Below are positions 1 through 11,187 of a DNA stretch of 64,000 nt, in pieces. The translations under genes and the position numbers were made by a program. The DNA comes from Planctomycetota bacterium (GTDB taxonomy: Bacteria > Planctomycetota > Planctomycetia > Pirellulales > PNKZ01), in assembly GCA_018242585.1 (NCBI GenBank), contig JAFEBQ010000019.1, forward strand, positions 121,446-185,445, read 5' to 3'. Position 1 is the stretch's first letter, and every line of letters begins with the position of its first letter. The notes below the pieces were generated by a model, which had not been told where the DNA came from, did not search any database, and worked only from the letters and a program-made list of their open reading frames with translations.

Positions 1-1
1 T

Positions 2-2044
2 GATTGGAAGTTTGAAAGCCCGCGCGATGTGCGGCTCGTCTTGCTGGTCACGGCGGTGGCGGCTTTGGGCTACCTGGTCAGTCGATACCTGCTGTCGCGG
101 GTGTTTGCGCCCATTTCCGACCGCAGCCTGGCGCTGTTGATCGAGCGGCAATATCCGCTGGACGACAGCCTGCTGACGGCGGTCGAGTTGGCGCGGCACG
201 ATTGGCAAGGGGTCGGGCGCGAGATGTTCGACGCCACCGTGGCCGATGCCGTCCACCGGGCCAACTGGGTCAAGGTCGACAAGCTGTTCGATGTGCGACC
301 GCCGCGGCGGGCGCTGGTGGCGGCGATGTTCGCGCTGCTGACGATGCTGGGCTTTTCGCTGGTCGCCGGTGGCACGTTCCGCTTGGCGGTGGCGAGGATG
401 TTGACCGTGAGCAACTCGCCTTGGCCACGGGCCACGCGACTGGTGCCGGTTGGCTTCCGCGATGGCGAGCTGGTGGTCGCGCGGGGCAACGACTTGCGGC
501 TGGTCGTGAACGCCGACACCAGCAAAGTTGTTCCCGACCGCGTCACCGTCCGCTATTGGGCCCCCGACGGCAGCCGCGAGCAAAAGACGATGGTCCGTGT
601 CGGCAACGCGCAAGCCGGCCGCGACCCTTACCAGGAATTCGAGTTCCGCTTTCAGAGCGTGCTCGAACCGCTGCGGTTGGAAATCCGCGGCGGCGACGCA
701 CGCCTGCGCGACCTGCGCATCCGCGTGGTCGAAAGCCCCAGTGCCGCGCTCGTCGTGCGCTGCAAGTATCCCAGCTACTTCGGCGACCAGCCCGAGCGCG
801 TGCTGCCGGCCTCGGCCACGGTCCCCGCGCCGCTGGGGAGCGAGTTGACCTTGCTGGCCGAGGCGAACAAGCCGCTGCGCTGGGCGAAGATCGTCCAGGC
901 CCGCGCCGGCCAGCCGCCGGTGACGCACCGCGTCGACATCAAAGTCGCGGGAGACGCCGCGCGACGGTTCGAGTTGCCGCTGGGCGAGGTCGACGTTGAC
1001 CAGCATCTGCAAGTGACGCTGCACGATACCGACGAGGTCGAGAATCGCGAGCCGCTGCGGTTGTCGATCACGGCGGTCCCCGATGTCGCGCCCCAGGTTC
1101 AGGCCCGCATCGTTGGCATCGGCTCGGCGATTACGCCCTCGGCTCGGCTGCCCATGCGGGGCAAGTTGACCGACGATCACGGCGTGTCGAGCGTCTGGGC
1201 CAATTACCAGATCGACGAAGGGAGCGAGCTGCGGCATCCGCTGGCTCAGTTCCGGCCACCCAAGACCGAGGTGCAACTCGACGAAGGCTTCGAGGTCGAC
1301 CAGTTGAAGCTCAAGCCGGGTCAGAAGCTGATCGTTGGCCTGCAGGCGTCGGACAACTTCCGCCTGCCGGCCAGTCCCACGCCGAACGTGGGGCGTGGCG
1401 ATCGATACCTGCTCGACGTGGTCACGCCGCCGCAGTTGCGAGCGTTGCTCGAAGCGCGCGAGATGAATCTGCGCTTGCGCTACGAGACGATCCTGGCCAC
1501 GATGATCGACACGCGCAATCAGTTGGCGCAAATGGAACCCGCCGCCACGGCCAAGGACGCGCCGGCCGAAACGCCCGAGCAGCGTCGCGAACGACGGCAA
1601 CAGATCGTCTCGCGCGCTCGCCAGAACAGCGAGAAGAGCGCCCAGGAAATCCTGGGCGTGGCGACGTCGTTCGACGACATCGGCGCCGAGTTGGTCAACA
1701 ATCGCGTCGACACGTCCGAGTTGTTGCAGCGGCTCAGGGACTATATCGCCGAGCCGCTCCGCCGGCTGGTGGGGCAGGGTTTCCCGCGGTTCAACCAGCA
1801 GTTGACGGCGCTTGACGCGTCGGCCGACACGCCCGAGGCGCAAGCAGCGGCTCGGCAGGCGGCCCTGGCGGCGGTGGACGCGATTCTGGTCGAAATGCAG
1901 AAAATCCGGGACAAAATGCTGGAATTAGAGGACTTCAACCAGGCCTTGGAGATGCTGCGGACCATCATCGCCACGCAGCAGGAAATCGACCAAGACACGA
2001 AAAAACGCCGTTCTGAGAAGATTCGACAGCTAATCGAAGATTAG
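2..2044 (+). CDS. DUF4175-like membrane/coiled-coil protein, 5'-truncated by window edge
   Basis: The frame is open to the first base of the window, so at least 680 residues are present and the true start lies upstream; an internal GTG at 29 is not a convincing start. Two hydrophobic segments are visible near the N-terminus (roughly residues 10-30 and 97-117), followed by a long beta-rich region and a charged helical C-terminal third rich in Gln, Glu and Arg that looks like coiled coil. This layout matches the DUF4175-type proteins that planctomycetes carry downstream of MoxR/BatA genes; that identity is inferred. The next gene begins 79 bases later and is co-directional, so this is probably the first visible member of the operon running to about 11947. 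Role unknown; perhaps envelope scaffolding. Confidence 0.75.
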   Translation, partial: DWKFESPRDVRLVLLVTAVAALGYLVSRYLLSRVFAPISDRSLALLIERQYPLDDSLLTAVELARHDWQGVGREMFDATVADAVHRANWVKVDKLFDVRPPRRALVAAMFALLTMLGFSLVAGGTFRLAVARMLTVSNSPWPRATRLVPVGFRDGELVVARGNDLRLVVNADTSKVVPDRVTVRYWAPDGSREQKTMVRVGNAQAGRDPYQEFEFRFQSVLEPLRLEIRGGDARLRDLRIRVVESPSAALVVRCKYPSYFGDQPERVLPASATVPAPLGSELTLLAEANKPLRWAKIVQARAGQPPVTHRVDIKVAGDAARRFELPLGEVDVDQHLQVTLHDTDEVENREPLRLSITAVPDVAPQVQARIVGIGSAITPSARLPMRGKLTDDHGVSSVWANYQIDEGSELRHPLAQFRPPKTEVQLDEGFEVDQLKLKPGQKLIVGLQASDNFRLPASPTPNVGRGDRYLLDVVTPPQLRALLEAREMNLRLRYETILATMIDTRNQLAQMEPAATAKDAPAETPEQRRERRQQIVSRARQNSEKSAQEILGVATSFDDIGAELVNNRVDTSELLQRLRDYIAEPLRRLVGQGFPRFNQQLTALDASADTPEAQAAARQAALAAVDAILVEMQKIRDKMLELEDFNQALEMLRTIIATQQEIDQDTKKRRSEKIRQLIED

Positions 2045-2122
2045 AATTAGGTAGCCGGTTCCAAGCCTGTTCCCCAAGGGGGCCTTTGGCGGCCCGGCCA
2101 CGCGTCCAAGTCCGAGGAACGC

Positions 2123-3844
2123 ATGCAGTTAGTCGCCAGGATGAACCGAGTAAAGGCCGTGCCGCGCCGACCGATGTCGGGTCGCGGAACGCTCGGGTTC
2201 TTCCTGCTGGCTGCCCTCTCGGTTGTGGCTCCCGTCGCGGCCCAAAGCACCAAGCCGGCGGCTTTGCCGCCGAACTCCGAATCGTCGGGGGCCGCGGTGC
2301 TGACCCAGCGCCAGCAACAACTGGCCGCCCAGTACGACGAGTTCGAGAAGAAGCTGCTGCGGATTGCCGAGCTGACCAGCGCCGCCGACCCGCGCCGGGC
2401 GGCCTTGCTGCGGCGCGTGGTGGCCGAGAGCAAGCAGCGCCGCGTCTCGGTGCAATTGTCCCAACTGATCGAAGCTTTGCGCGATGACAAGCTGGCCGGC
2501 GCGGTCACGGCCCAGCAGTCGCTCGAAGAGGATCTGGCCAAGCTGTTGGACATGATGCTGGCCGAGCAGCGCGGCGACCGGCTCAAGGACGAACAACAAA
2601 AGATCAAGGAACAGCTCCGCAAGATTCGCGAGCTGATCCAGCGGCAAGGGCAAATCCAGGCCCGCACCGAAGCGGCCACCGAAGCCGACAACAACCAAGT
2701 CGCCGACGCTCAAGGCAAGCTGGCCGACGAAGCGGGCCGGCTGGCCGGACAGATGCGCCGCCCCGAAGACCAGGCCGCCAAGCCAACCGATAAAAGCGAC
2801 AAGCCCGACCAGGAGAAGCCGCGCGATAAGCAGGACGGTGACAAGAAGGACGGCGACAAGAAACCGGGCGATGACAAGAAGTCTGGCGATGATAAAAAGC
2901 CCGGCGACAAGAAGCCGAACGAAGACAAGAAACCCTCCGGCGATCAAAAGCCCAGTGACAAGCCCGGCCAGCCCAGCGAGTCGCCACAGGCCGACGGCGC
3001 CGACAAGCAGCAACAAGGCTCGGGCCAGAGCAAAGCTCAGCAGCGCGTAGCCGCGGCCCAGCGCAAGATGGCCGAGGCCCGTCGCAAGATCGAGGAATCG
3101 CAAAAGCGCGGCGCGCAGGAAGATCAGCAAGCAGCGGTGCGCGAGCTGGAAATGGCTCGAGCCGAACTCGAGGAAATCCTTCGCCAGTCCCGTGAGGAAG
3201 AAGTCGAACGGGTGCTGGCCGAGTTGGAATCGCGGTTCCAGAAGATGCGCGAGATGCAAATCGAGGTCCGCGAGGGGACCAAGCCGCTGGCCGCCGTGCC
3301 GGCCGCCGAGCGTCGCCGCGACGGCGAGATCAAAGCCGGCGCGTTGGCCCGGCGTGAATCGCAAATCGAAGCCGAAGCGGAGCGGACGTTGATCCTGCTG
3401 CGCGAAGAAGGCTCGGCCGTGGCAATGGTCGAAGCGGTCGAGCAACTGCGAGACGATATTCACCTGGTGGTCACGCGCTTGTCGCAAGCCAAGGCCGACG
3501 AGCGGACCTTGGGAGTCGAAGCCGACATCATTGCCGCGCTCGAAGAGCTGATCGCCTCGGTCAAGAAGGCCCAGCAAGACGCCGAAAGCCGGCGGTCGCA
3601 ACCCGGCGGCGGCGCTGGCAGCCCGCCTGATCCACCGCTGGTCGACAAGTTGTCCGAACTGAAGGTGATTCGCTCGCTGCAGATGCGGATCAACCAGCGG
3701 ACCAAGCGGTACACCGAAATGCTCAAGGACGAAGTCGGCCAGGCCGAAGAGCCCGACTTGATCGAGCAGTTGCGCGAGCTGTCGGTGCGCGAGCAGCGGG
3801 TCTATGAAGCCACGCGCGAGATCGTGCAGGGAGGGAACAAATGA
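2123..3844 (+). CDS. secreted coiled-coil protein with Lys/Asp/Pro-rich linker
   Basis: 573 residues. GAGG lies six bases before the ATG at 2123. A positively charged N-terminus precedes a hydrophobic stretch ending in VAPVAAQS, typical of a signal peptide. The rest is almost entirely helical and charged: coiled-coil segments at about residues 60-200 and 300-560 flank a low-complexity linker (about 215-295) built from repeats of the word KKPGDDKKSGD and its variants. No catalytic motif is visible. Its stop codon overlaps the next start (ATGA at 3841-3844), so the two are translationally coupled. The linker resembles the KPGD/RKDGD tract in the His-rich protein at 48826-50217. Likely a periplasmic structural or scaffold protein of the same complex as its neighbours; function not recognised. 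Confidence 0.8.
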   Translation: MQLVARMNRVKAVPRRPMSGRGTLGFFLLAALSVVAPVAAQSTKPAALPPNSESSGAAVLTQRQQQLAAQYDEFEKKLLRIAELTSAADPRRAALLRRVVAESKQRRVSVQLSQLIEALRDDKLAGAVTAQQSLEEDLAKLLDMMLAEQRGDRLKDEQQKIKEQLRKIRELIQRQGQIQARTEAATEADNNQVADAQGKLADEAGRLAGQMRRPEDQAAKPTDKSDKPDQEKPRDKQDGDKKDGDKKPGDDKKSGDDKKPGDKKPNEDKKPSGDQKPSDKPGQPSESPQADGADKQQQGSGQSKAQQRVAAAQRKMAEARRKIEESQKRGAQEDQQAAVRELEMARAELEEILRQSREEEVERVLAELESRFQKMREMQIEVREGTKPLAAVPAAERRRDGEIKAGALARRESQIEAEAERTLILLREEGSAVAMVEAVEQLRDDIHLVVTRLSQAKADERTLGVEADIIAALEELIASVKKAQQDAESRRSQPGGGAGSPPDPPLVDKLSELKVIRSLQMRINQRTKRYTEMLKDEVGQAEEPDLIEQLRELSVREQRVYEATREIVQGGNK

Positions 3845-4875
3845 CCCGTTGCCTGTTGATCATTGCTGTGATCGTTGGCGCCTTCCCGGTGACGATCTGG
3901 GCCGCCGTCGAACCCGCCGCCGCGGCCCCCAAGGTCGCTGGCCCGACGTGGGAGGCGATGCACCACGCGCTGGCCGGTTGGCTCGGCTCGCACAATCTTG
4001 ACCCGGCCGCTCGTCAACGCGCCGAACAGCTTTGGCCCGCCGCGGCCCACGTGCCGCGCGACGCCTGGCTCGATCAGCTGGCGGCGGCCTTGGCGCAGGG
4101 CGATCCACGCATTGCCGCGCTGGTCGAGCAATGTTCCAAGCCGCGGACGGGCATGCGCTTGCCCGAGACGGCGATCCTGGCCGATCCGCAACTGCCGCCG
4201 GTCCTGTCGCGGCAATTGAAGTTGTACTACGGCCGCTGGCTGGCCCAGCAGAACCTGTACGACGAATCGCTCCAGCAGCTCAAGGACTTGGACCCGAGCG
4301 AGTCGATCGATCCGGCCACGCTGCTGTTCTACCAGGGAGTGGCGTATCAACGGCTGTTGCAGAAGGATCCGGGCTTGAAGGTCATCGACCGGCTGATGAA
4401 CGACGTGGCCGAGGTGCCGCTCCGTTACAAGGCGCTGGCCCGGCTGATGCGGCGCGACCTGGAAGGGCTCGACGCGGCGTCGCTCGATCATATCTCGCGA
4501 AGGATGGACGACATCCGCCGGCGGCTCGACTTGGGACATGGCGGCGAGCGCGTTCGTCGCGAGGAGGACGGCGTGATCAAGTCGCTCGACAAGTTGATTG
4601 AAGAAATCGAACAACAGCAACAGCAGCAACAACAGCAGCAAGCTGGCGGCTCGTCGGGGGGCTCGCGCACACCGATGCAGACGCCGCGCTTGGCTCCGGC
4701 GCAAGGAGCCGGCGAGGTCGATCACCGCCGTCTGGGCAACAGCTCGGGCTGGGGCGACTTGCCGGCCAAGCAACGCGAAGCGGCCTTGCAGGAGATCGGC
4801 AAGGAGTTCCCGGCCCACTATCGCGACGTGATTGAACAATACTTCCGCAGTCTGGCCGAAGAGGCAAAGCCGTAA
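3841..4875 (+). CDS. secreted helical protein with polyglutamine run
   Basis: 344 residues. The start overlaps the previous stop by four bases (ATGA). MTRCLLIIAVIVGAFPVT-type hydrophobic N-terminus is consistent with a signal peptide. The middle (about 120-200) is helical and could hold TPR-like repeats (tyrosine and leucine spacing around YYGRWLAQQNLYDES and YQGVAYQRLL). Near residue 257 there is an uninterrupted run of ten glutamines encoded by mixed CAA and CAG codons, followed by a Gly/Ser linker. The end of the protein keeps the phrase REAALQEIGKEFP, common in the last helix of planctomycetal BatA-operon proteins (inference). The stop TAA shares its last base with the next ATG (TAATG). 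No enzyme motif seen. Confidence 0.75.
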   Translation: MTRCLLIIAVIVGAFPVTIWAAVEPAAAAPKVAGPTWEAMHHALAGWLGSHNLDPAARQRAEQLWPAAAHVPRDAWLDQLAAALAQGDPRIAALVEQCSKPRTGMRLPETAILADPQLPPVLSRQLKLYYGRWLAQQNLYDESLQQLKDLDPSESIDPATLLFYQGVAYQRLLQKDPGLKVIDRLMNDVAEVPLRYKALARLMRRDLEGLDAASLDHISRRMDDIRRRLDLGHGGERVRREEDGVIKSLDKLIEEIEQQQQQQQQQQAGGSSGGSRTPMQTPRLAPAQGAGEVDHRRLGNSSGWGDLPAKQREAALQEIGKEFPAHYRDVIEQYFRSLAEEAKP

Positions 4876-6043
4876 TGCACGCCGCCCTGTTATGGCTGAG
4901 CCTAGTTGTTGCGGCCCCCGAGTTCGAGGCGGTCGGCGCGAGCGCGCCGGTGCGCGGCGAGTTTGTCAGCTTGAACAACACCGAGGTGGTGTTGCGCACC
5001 GCCGAGGGGGAGCGCAAGCTGCCACTGGCCACGGTCACCGAGATTCGAGCCGTGCCGGCCGTGAAGCCCGCCGAAGCTGAACCCGTGGGGGTCGAGTTGG
5101 CCGGCGGCTCGCTGGCGATGGCCTCGCAGGTCACGCTGGCCGACGGCAAACTGTCGCTCATCACGAGCGGCGGCCGTCAACTGACGATGTTCGCCCGTGG
5201 CGCGGCCTGGGTCCGCTTTGCACCCATCAAAGAATCGTTGCTCGCCCAGTGGAACGAAGCGATGCAAGGTCGCGCCAAGGGGGATGTCCTCGTGGTGCAG
5301 AAAGCCGCGGCCCTCGACTACCTGACCGGCACGGTCCATGCGATCGACGCCGAGACGGTGCAGTTCGAGAACGAGGGGGAGAAGTTCCCGGTCAAGCGCG
5401 CCAAGGTCGTCGGCATTGGCTTTGCCGTGCCGGCCAATCCGGCGCCGCTGGCCAAGCCGTTGTGTACGGTGGCGCTGGTTGATGGTTCGCGCTGGCAGGT
5501 CGCAACCGTGAAGCTCGACGGCGAGCAACTGCGACTGGAAAGCACGGGGGGCGCGCAACTGGAGGCGAAACTCGACCAGGTCGTGTCGTTCCGCTTTGCC
5601 TCGGCCTTTCTCAGCGATGAACCGATCGAACGCTGGACCTTCCGGTCGTTCGTCGGACTGGCCGGCGGCGACGACGCGACCGACGCGCGATTTCATCGAC
5701 CCCGATTGAACGAGTCATTGTCAGGCGGCGCGTTGTTCGTCGGCGCCAAGAAATATGAAAAGGGCGTCTCCCTCTACGGCGGCACCGAGGTGGTGTTTCG
5801 GCTGCCGGCGCAAGGGGGCGGGCTGCAAGGGTTGCTGGCCCTCGCCCCCAATTCGCCGGCCGGCGCGCGAGCCGAGGTGACGCTGCTGGGGGACGATCGC
5901 CAGTTGGGACGCTGGGAACTGGTCGGCGGTTCGACCGTGCCGGTCAAGGTGACGCTCGGCTCGGCCCAGCGCGTGCGCCTGGTGGCGACGGGGGCCGATG
6001 AGCGCACGCCGCAGGTCTATTTCCTCGAGCCGAGGTTGACGAA

Positions 6044-6047
<4 letters not shown>
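4875..6047 (+). CDS. NPCBM-domain secreted protein
   Basis: 390 residues, starting in the TAATG overlap with the previous stop. The N-terminus is hydrophobic (ALLWLSLVVAAP) and probably a signal sequence. Residues about 25-240 contain repeated beta-strand segments of the kind LVDGSRWQVATVKLDGEQL, which look like duplicated small beta domains. The C-terminal 140 residues hold the NPCBM/NEW2 hallmark: FVGLAGG followed by FVGAKKYEKGVSLYGGTEVVF and a jelly-roll-like end. NPCBM domains are carbohydrate-binding modules usually attached to glycosidases, but no catalytic domain is present here. Its ATGA overlap with the following protease gene indicates coupled expression; the protein may be an envelope glycan-binding partner of that protease. 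Confidence 0.85.
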
Positions 6048-7825
<1,778 letters not shown>

Positions 7826-7828
7826 CGG

Positions 7829-9232
7829 ATGAAATCCTTCGTTCAGGTTTCCGAGGCGCGCGCGACAAACACCCCTCCCTTCCAGGGAGGGGCAGGGGGG
7901 AGGGTAAAGACGTTGCCAGCCAAACGGCTTTGCGCAACGAAGCTGCACTCTTGGCGCCAAGCCAACAGGCTTGCAGCGCGTTTACCCTCACCCGCTCACT
8001 TCGTTCGCGACCTCTCCCTTAAAGGGAGAGGTGTCGAACCAGCAAGCCGGCGCGCGTCGCCCCTTCTCCCCCCGGGAGAAGGTGGCCAATGGCCGGATGA
8101 GGGTCAACGTCGCCCGACCGGAATGCGTGACATCAGGCCACGTGGACCCTCATCCGGTTCGCTGCGCTCACCACCTTCTCCCCGGGGGAGAAGGGTTAAG
8201 ACATCGCTTGCCGCGATGTTGATGTTGGCGATCCTGGCGATGAGCGCGAACGCTGCGCTGGCTGCCGACAAGCCGGCGGCGCTGGCCTTGCCCGAGGTGA
8301 TTGCCCAGGTCCAGCCCAAGATCGTCAAGATTTACGGCGCGGGGGGCTATCGGGGTCTGGAATCGTATCAGAGCGGCATGCTGATCTCGGCCACGGGGCA
8401 TGTGCTGACGGTCTGGAGCTACGTGCTCGACACCGAGTTCATCACGGTGGTGCTGAACGATGGCCGGCGGTTCGACGCCAAGTTGCTGGCGGCCGATCCC
8501 CGCCTGGAAGCGGCGGTGCTGAAGTTTGACGCTCAGGATTTGCCCCATTTCGATCTGACCAAAGCGCCGCAAGCCGACGCCGGCGCGCGAGTGCTGGCGT
8601 TCAGCAATCTGTTCGGCATCGCCGTCGGCAACGAGCCGGCCAGCGTGCAACACGGCGTGATCTCGGCGCGATCGCGGCTCGACGCGCGGCGCGGCGGGTT
8701 CAAGACGCCGTACCGTGGACCGATCTACGTGACCGACACGATCACCAACAATCCTGGGGCGGCCGGCGGCGCGCTGACCAACGGCCGTGGCGAGTTGCTG
8801 GGCATGCTCGGCAAGGAACTGCGCAGCGCCCAGACCGGCGCGTGGCTCAACTACAGCATTCCGGCGGCCGAAATGGCCAAGACGGTCGACGAGATTCGCG
8901 CCGGGCGGTTTGTCCAACGCCCGGCCGATGACCAGGCGGCCAAGCCCAAGCAGGCCCTTTCGGCCGAACTACTGGGGTTGGTGTTGGTGCCCGACGTGTT
9001 GCAGCGGACGCCGCCGTATCTGGACGCGGTGCGCGCCAACTCGCCGGCGGCGCGGGCGGGACTGCGGGCGGACGATCTGGTGGTGTTCGTCAACGGCCGG
9101 CTGGTCCCGTCGTGCAAGTCGCTGCACAACGAGCTGGAATTCGTTGACCGGATCGACAAGGTGCAGATCACCGTCATGCGCGGCGAGGACTTGATCGACG
9201 TGACCCTGGGAGCCGACGAGGCGCAACCATGA
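7829..9232 (+). CDS. HtrA-like pseudoprotease with PDZ; repeat-derived N-terminal extension
   Basis: 467 residues from the ATG at 7829, which has GGAGGG upstream. Residues 15-123 are encoded by two R-type repeat elements (7869-8034 and 8061-8195) that keep the frame open. Only then does a normal signal peptide appear (TSLAAMLMLAILAMSANAALA, about 125-146). An ATG at 8216 could act as an internal start. The protease fold is recognisable, but every triad position is substituted when aligned with the preceding gene: His becomes Ser197 (LTVWSY), Asp becomes Glu227 (RLEAAVLK) and Ser becomes Ala312 (NPGAAGGAL). One PDZ domain closes the protein (about 370-465). It overlaps the next gene by ATGA. 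Likely a non-catalytic binding or regulatory paralogue. Confidence 0.88.
   Translation: MKSFVQVSEARATNTPPFQGGAGGRVKTLPAKRLCATKLHSWRQANRLAARLPSPAHFVRDLSLKGRGVEPASRRASPLLPPGEGGQWPDEGQRRPTGMRDIRPRGPSSGSLRSPPSPRGRRVKTSLAAMLMLAILAMSANAALAADKPAALALPEVIAQVQPKIVKIYGAGGYRGLESYQSGMLISATGHVLTVWSYVLDTEFITVVLNDGRRFDAKLLAADPRLEAAVLKFDAQDLPHFDLTKAPQADAGARVLAFSNLFGIAVGNEPASVQHGVISARSRLDARRGGFKTPYRGPIYVTDTITNNPGAAGGALTNGRGELLGMLGKELRSAQTGAWLNYSIPAAEMAKTVDEIRAGRFVQRPADDQAAKPKQALSAELLGLVLVPDVLQRTPPYLDAVRANSPAARAGLRADDLVVFVNGRLVPSCKSLHNELEFVDRIDKVQITVMRGEDLIDVTLGADEAQP
7869..8034 (+). repeat. R1: paired-arm repeat element (D arm - spacer - inverted B arm)
   Basis: The left arm (7871-7905) is a CCCTCCC/GGGAGGG hairpin ending in GAGGGT. 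The spacer is 7906-7983. The right arm (7984-8034) begins ACCCTCA and contains a CTCTCCC/GGGAGAG hairpin. It lies inside the reading frame of the second HtrA-like gene. The same two arm types with a related spacer occur at 21496-21660. Confidence 0.85.
8061..8195 (+). repeat. R2: paired-arm repeat element (A - 41-nt spacer - A')
   Basis: Arm A (8061-8104) has a CCTTCTCCC/GGGAGAAGG hairpin, a GGCC-NNN-GGCC hairpin and ends GGATGAGGGT. Arm A' (8146-8195) is its inverse, starting ACCCTCATCC. The 41-base spacer (8105-8145) is about 85% identical to that of R3 at 12057-12097. In frame within the HtrA-like gene. Confidence 0.9.
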
Positions 9233-11169
9233 TCGCCAGTTGGTTCACTACGATCGTGTGCGCGACGGCCCTGGCTGCCGCGGCCGCCGACGAGGCGACG
9301 CCGCTGGCCCAGCGCGAAGAAGCCGCGCTCGCCGCGGCCGCGCGTGGCGTCGCCCCCTCGGTCGTGGGCGTGGAAACATTGGGTGGTCTCGAGCGTGGCG
9401 AGGGGGAACTGACCAGCGCCGGGCGCGCGACGGGACTGATCCTGACGCCCGACGGTTACATCGTCACGAGCCTGTTTCAGTTCACGGGCGAAACCAGCGG
9501 TGTGCTGGTCTCGCTGCCCGACGGAACGCGGGTGCCCGCCAAGCTGGTGGCCCGCGACTTTCGTTGCCGGCTGGCGCTGCTGAAGGTACACGTCGACGAA
9601 CGATTGCCGACACCGGTCTTGGCGCCAATGGCCCAGGTGCGCGTCGGCCAGTGGGCCGTGGCTGTCGGCCGCGCGCTCGAAGCCCAGGAGGCCAACCTGT
9701 CAGTCGGCATCGTCAGCGGGCTGAATCGCATTTGGGGGACGGCCATCCAGACCGACGCCAAGATTTCGCCGCACAATTACGGCGGGCCGCTGGTTGACGT
9801 GCGGGGGCGCGTGATCGGCGTCCTCGCGCCGCTGTCGCAGGACAAGCAGAACGCCGAAACCGACACCCAGTGGTACGACGCCGGCATCGGCTTTGCCGTG
9901 CCGATCGATCAGGTGATGGCGCTGTTGCCGCGCTGGCAGCAAGGGACCGATTTGAAGATGGGGCTGGTCGGCGTGGCCCAAAAGCAGGGCGATCTGTTCG
10001 CCGATCCACCGGTGCTGGCCTCGGTGCGCCCCAATTCGCCGGCGGCCAAGGCCGGCTTAAAAGCCAACGATCGCATCGTGGGAGTCGACAAGTTGCCGAT
10101 CGACCGGCAGATCGACTTCACGCGCGAGCTGAACCGGCGCTATGCCGGCGACACGGTCCATGTGACGATCCGCCGCGGCAGCGAGACGCTGGAACGGGAC
10201 ATGACGCTGGTCGATCACTTGCTGCCGTACGCGCGGCCGTTTGTCGGCGTGCTGTTGGCGCGCGGCGAAGAGAGCGAGCCGGGCGTCACGGTTCGGTACG
10301 TGTACGAGGAAAGCCCAGCCGCCAAGACGGGCATCATGGCCGGCGATCGGTTGTTACGCTTTGGCGAGCAGGCGATCGAGGGGCGTGCCGAGCTGGCCGC
10401 GATCGTCGCGGCCAGCTCGGCAGGGAACAAGGTCAAGATTGAATTCACCCGCAGCGGCGCGGCACAGTCGGTCGAGCTGACCCTGGCGGCCGAGCCCGAC
10501 GCGGTGCCGGCATCACTCCCCGCGCTTCCCGAGTTGCCCGCTCCGGTCGCAGGCGCGCAGCCCGCCGTGGGGCAGTTGCCGTTGCGCTCGGCCACGGTCG
10601 ACAACGAAGGGTTGCTATACGTGCCCGAGGACTTCGATCATCGCGCCGGGTACGGGCTGCTCGTCTGGCTGCACGGGGACGAAGGGTTCGACGCCGACAG
10701 CTTGCTGGCCCGCTGGCGTGAACTCTGTCAGCAACATCGCTTCGTGCTGCTCGCGCCTATGGCCAAAAGCAAGAAGCGTTGGGCCAGCGAAGACCTGGAC
10801 ATGTTGAAAGGGGCGCTCGATCTGGCACTGGCCGATTACCAGCTTGATCCTTTGCGCGTGGCGGTTCACGGGCAGCAAAGCGGCGGGGCGATCGGTTCGC
10901 TGCTGACCTTCGCGCGGCGCGAGCAGGTGCGCGGCCTGGCGGTGATTCAATCGCCGATCTTCGGCCAAGTGCCCGACAACGATCCGGAGTATCGATTGTG
11001 GTTCTTCGTGGCCTCGCCCGCTTCGACTCAGCTCGACAAGCTGATCAAGCGGGTGCGCGAGCTGAAGTACCCGCTGGTCTCGCGGCCGCTCGAAGCCAAG
11101 GCGGCGTACTTGAACGACGCGCAACTGGGCGAGTTGTTGCGCTGGTTCGATTCGCTTGATCGGATTTAG
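9229..11169 (+). CDS. HtrA-like pseudoprotease with two PDZ domains fused to an alpha/beta-hydrolase-like domain
   Basis: 646 residues, starting in the ATGA overlap. After a short signal peptide (ending about residue 20) comes a degenerate S1C protease domain. The His position is Phe83 (TSLFQF), the Asp position is Arg114 (CRLALLKV) and the Ser position is Tyr184 (SPHNYGGPL), so no triad residue is kept. Two PDZ domains follow (about 240-325 and 330-415), then a Pro/Ala linker. The C-terminal domain (about 455-646) looks like an alpha/beta hydrolase: LLVWLHGDEGFD resembles an oxyanion-loop strand and VHGQQSGG resembles a degenerate nucleophile elbow (Gln where Gly is usual). Whether that domain is active is uncertain. 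A protease-to-hydrolase fusion of this kind is not one I recognise as a named family. Confidence 0.85.
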   Translation: MIASWFTTIVCATALAAAAADEATPLAQREEAALAAAARGVAPSVVGVETLGGLERGEGELTSAGRATGLILTPDGYIVTSLFQFTGETSGVLVSLPDGTRVPAKLVARDFRCRLALLKVHVDERLPTPVLAPMAQVRVGQWAVAVGRALEAQEANLSVGIVSGLNRIWGTAIQTDAKISPHNYGGPLVDVRGRVIGVLAPLSQDKQNAETDTQWYDAGIGFAVPIDQVMALLPRWQQGTDLKMGLVGVAQKQGDLFADPPVLASVRPNSPAAKAGLKANDRIVGVDKLPIDRQIDFTRELNRRYAGDTVHVTIRRGSETLERDMTLVDHLLPYARPFVGVLLARGEESEPGVTVRYVYEESPAAKTGIMAGDRLLRFGEQAIEGRAELAAIVAASSAGNKVKIEFTRSGAAQSVELTLAAEPDAVPASLPALPELPAPVAGAQPAVGQLPLRSATVDNEGLLYVPEDFDHRAGYGLLVWLHGDEGFDADSLLARWRELCQQHRFVLLAPMAKSKKRWASEDLDMLKGALDLALADYQLDPLRVAVHGQQSGGAIGSLLTFARREQVRGLAVIQSPIFGQVPDNDPEYRLWFFVASPASTQLDKLIKRVRELKYPLVSRPLEAKAAYLNDAQLGELLRWFDSLDRI

Positions 11170-11187
11170 AGCGCTAGGGGCAAAGGC

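Noticed and set aside
2129..3601. Long minus-strand open frame opposite the coiled-coil gene
   Set aside because: It is the antisense shadow of a repetitive Lys/Asp/Glu-rich gene; its leucine-rich translation reflects complementary codons, and there is no start site or homology.
7867..8195. CRISPR-like array
   Set aside because: The repeats are paired in inverted orientation with hairpins and differ in spacer number and length; there are no regularly spaced direct repeats and no cas genes.
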